Below are positions 58,126-64,000 of a stretch of DNA of 64,000 nucleotides, one piece after another. The position numbers and the translations under genes are program-made. Position 1 is the stretch's first letter. Every line of letters starts with the position of its first letter. The DNA is from Chaenocephalus aceratus (lineage: Eukaryota; Chordata; Actinopteri; Perciformes; Channichthyidae), in NCBI GenBank assembly GCA_023974075.1, contig CM043789.1, positions 34,364,659 through 34,428,658 of the forward strand. Reading direction: 5' to 3'. The notes under the pieces are model-generated. The model was not told where the DNA came from. It ran no database searches and worked only from the letters and a program-made list of their open reading frames with translations.

Positions 58126-59946
58126 CATGGGTCGGCAACAGGCGGCCCGCGGGCCATTGTTGGCCTGCCAGCAATAATATGTGGCCCGTAATTTTGAGAA
58201 TTACTAATAAAATATTATTTTGAGATTTTAAAAAAAAAAAAATTTACAACATAAAAGCCGCTGATTGATCGGCCGCCGGTCATTATCGGCCGCCGGTCAT
58301 TATCGGCCGATATTCACTCTTAATAGTTTGATCGGTGCTCTCTATAAAGGCCGATCAGGAGAGCTGGATCTGATCGATATGGACATAAACGCGAGTGAAG
58401 TATAACCGGACTCGAGAGAGAGATCAGATCAGCTGCTGAGTCTGGAGACATGCAGCTCTGCATAATCACCTGAAGCCCCGCCCACTATTTAGCGAGCTGC
58501 TTGAGAAACTGACCGGCTGTCAGGAGAGAGAGGGAGGGAGAGGGGAAAAGAGAGCATCCGTTTCTCCCGTGTTATTATTCAAAGTTAATGTAAACTTTTG
58601 AATAATGTACTTCATCTACTACAAGTAGTTTGTTTGAATGAAATAATTATGTTGTTTGTTGTTTGTGGAATCATTTATTGAAAAATGAATCTGAACTTTT
58701 CGATCTGTAACGATTATAAACTGAAGCAATATAAAAATGAGCCCCATTAACTGAGTTTTAAACATCAGCATATCCGGTCATAGTCCGGTGATTACCTGCT
58801 AACGGAAACTCTGCTACACCATTCTTATTATTATTATTGAAACATGACCGGTAAGTTTCAAATGTGTCCGGTAAAATAAATTCTGTCCCGAAATATCCGC
58901 TTACATTCATAATGTCAGCGGAGGGAGGGGAAGCGGCGCTGTGGAAGAGCAGAGTGGCGAGGGAGAGCTGTCATCTTCCCTTTACAAGCTTCAAACATGT
59001 ATTTATCGTGTGATTTTGGAAATAAGAATGTCATATTCTGAAAGCCAAGTCTTTGTTTATTTAAAAATCAAACAAAACACCCGAACCCAGAAAAACTAGT
59101 TTTTTACGCAAATCCACGTTTATTTTGAAATGAGCCGTTGCGACTTTCGACTGATTTCGATAGAGCGGGTCACATATGGCAAATGTGTGGTTGTGGGGAA
59201 CCAGGTCAATTAAAGTACTTATTTAACTATTAAATACATTGAGTTTGAGTAAAATACTTGGTTACTGATTAATTTAGGTTATAATATATTAAATTGCAAA
59301 GCAAAATGCTGTAATTGATTTATTTTGTCCTTTGGTATTTTTTAAAGGTTTTCAACCTGAAAGAATCCTAATGTGTCCTTGAAAAGTTTAAATAAAGAAA
59401 AGGAAAAAGGATTCCAGTTGTCCATGCGTCCTCTGTTGCCCCTCAAGCCTCTCAAATGTGCAAACACTCAAATAAATGCCAAAAACCCAGATAACTTGAC
59501 AATACTTATCAGAATATGTTAAATAACACTGCTACCTAGTTAATAACTCTACTTTACTCAGTGGAGGCTCGTCCATTGAGGAAAGGGAGGACCATCCTCC
59601 CTAACATTTCAGAGAAAAATAAACTTTGAAGAGAACAATAAATACACCTCAATTTAAAAGATAAGTCTGTTAAAATACAGATAATAGCCCTGGCTTTGGG
59701 ACTGAAATGGGGCTAGAGAGGACGAGCCTCTGGACTCCTATATCATCAGTGAACCAATCAGCGGATCTGACTACGCATCAGAGTGTTGATGGGGAGGGTC
59801 ATCAGCGATATCAGAGTTTTTTCTGAATCGAGGAACAGGGGCGCTGCGCCCTCTTACCAAAATCAATTCCTTGATTATATTCTGGCCCGCCATCTTGCGG
59901 CTCAGCAAAAAATTGGCCCACGGCCAAACTTACTTGCCTACCCCTG
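58126..59946. mobile_element. hAT-like element next to copy B
   Basis: A perfect 8-bp duplication, CTGTATAA, lies at 58118-58125 and 59947-59954; the left copy overlaps the last three bases of copy B. The ends are CATGGGTCGGCAACAGGCGG and, inward from the right, CAGGGGTAGGCAAGTAAG. Both contain the GGCCCGCGGGCC-like or GGCCCAC blocks seen in fish hAT elements. The 1.8-kb interior has short CGGCCGCCGGTCATTAT duplications near 58270 but no transposase frame. It ends 37 bp from a kiaa1328 donor. Confidence 0.82.
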
Positions 59947-59983
59947 CTGTATAATATGGTATGAAAAACGATATAAACTGTAC

Positions 59984-60321
59984 CTTTCGCACTCATGCTG
60001 GTTAGAAGTGTCATGGTGGCCATTCTCTATGCGAGCGCCACTGTCTTGACCTCGGCAGGGCCCACATCTGTGCTGGCCCTCGGACTCCCTGCTCTTCTGA
60101 GTCCTGAGCTGTTGGATGGGCCCGTCAGTGGGACTGAACTCACCCGCACAGGAAAGAGAGCCAGCATTGTTGCTCTGAGAGTGTGCTGCTGTTCTTCCTC
60201 CTCCACTCCCACCACCCCTGTGCACTCGAGTAGCAGGGAGACTGAGGTATGAGCCATCAAAGAAGGAGCCATTAGCTCTGCTAGTAGATGTTCTGATGGC
60301 GGCTTCCTCACTGCTCAGCAC
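59984..60321 (-). CDS. kiaa1328: kiaa1328 internal exon (338 bp)
   Basis: Acceptor TTGTTCTCTGTCCAG, donor CGAAAG|GTACAG. It starts VLSSEEAAIRTSTSRANGSF, then FDGSYLSLPATRVHRGGGSG. It continues as a Ser/Gly/Arg/His-rich, probably disordered region to DSGARIENGHHDTSNQHECE(R). The FDGSYLS motif is the conserved anchor with mammalian hinderin as I recall it. Phase 0 at the start fits the upstream exon directly. Confidence 0.88.

Positions 60322-64000
<3,679 letters not shown>

Larger units (their letters stand above)
54347..59983 (-). other. kiaa1328: kiaa1328 intron with three nested or adjacent transposons
   Basis: A 5.6-kb intron. It contains the LINE-in-MITE nest (54424-56855), transposon copy B (57631-58120) and a hAT-like element (58126-59946). 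The stretch 56856-57630 has no recognised feature. Confidence 0.88.

Overview
The window is vertebrate nuclear DNA, almost certainly from a ray-finned (teleost) fish. It has spliced vertebrate-type exons with long introns, very dense (GT)n microsatellites, several short hAT-like elements with 8-bp target duplications, and non-LTR retrotransposon pieces of fish type. No bacterial operon, rRNA, tRNA or CRISPR locus was seen.

Two protein-coding genes lie tail to tail. On the + strand, positions 1 to about 44,885 hold the 3' two thirds of a CELF-family RNA-binding protein gene, best matched to celf4. The first ~21 kb is one large intron. Ten coding exons follow (21240-36732), carrying the end of RRM1, RRM2, the Ala/Gln/Pro-rich linker and RRM3. 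A probable intron in the 3' UTR (36800-40021) is followed by a long 3' UTR exon with Pumilio sites, an AU-rich stretch and a good polyadenylation signal at 44860. On the - strand, from the right edge down to about 45,200, are seven coding exons of kiaa1328 (hinderin), a coiled-coil SMC3-binding protein. They end in the family-like C-terminus ESQILEDIFFIC. I recall the CELF4-KIAA1328 neighbourhood from human chromosome 18, which supports both calls.

Repeats fill much of the rest. Six hAT-like elements have matching or near-matching 8-bp duplications (579-1912, 4827-5766, 8848-9162, 28346-28867, 48526-50335, 58126-59946). Two related elements of another family lie at 48036-50866 and 57631-58120. 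A small MITE with TTAA ends occurs twice, once split by a LINE. L2/CR1/Rex1-type LINE pieces occur at six places. A 40-bp minisatellite of 24 units starts 11 bp after the predicted celf4 3'UTR donor.

The observations most worth following are these. (1) Nine small indels are clustered in celf4 exons 4, 8, 10, 11 and 12, while the other celf4 exons are clean and kiaa1328 has one. (2) Long dinucleotide tracts in celf4 introns are almost all GU in the sense RNA, which is the class of motif CELF proteins bind. (3) Exon 10 is flanked by (GT)n upstream and (CA)n downstream. (4) The celf4 stop codon lies 67 nt before a probable 3'UTR exon junction. (5) A repeat nest at 48-51 kb is four levels deep. 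I could run no alignment or expression search; exon borders were read from splice sites, phase and protein-family memory.
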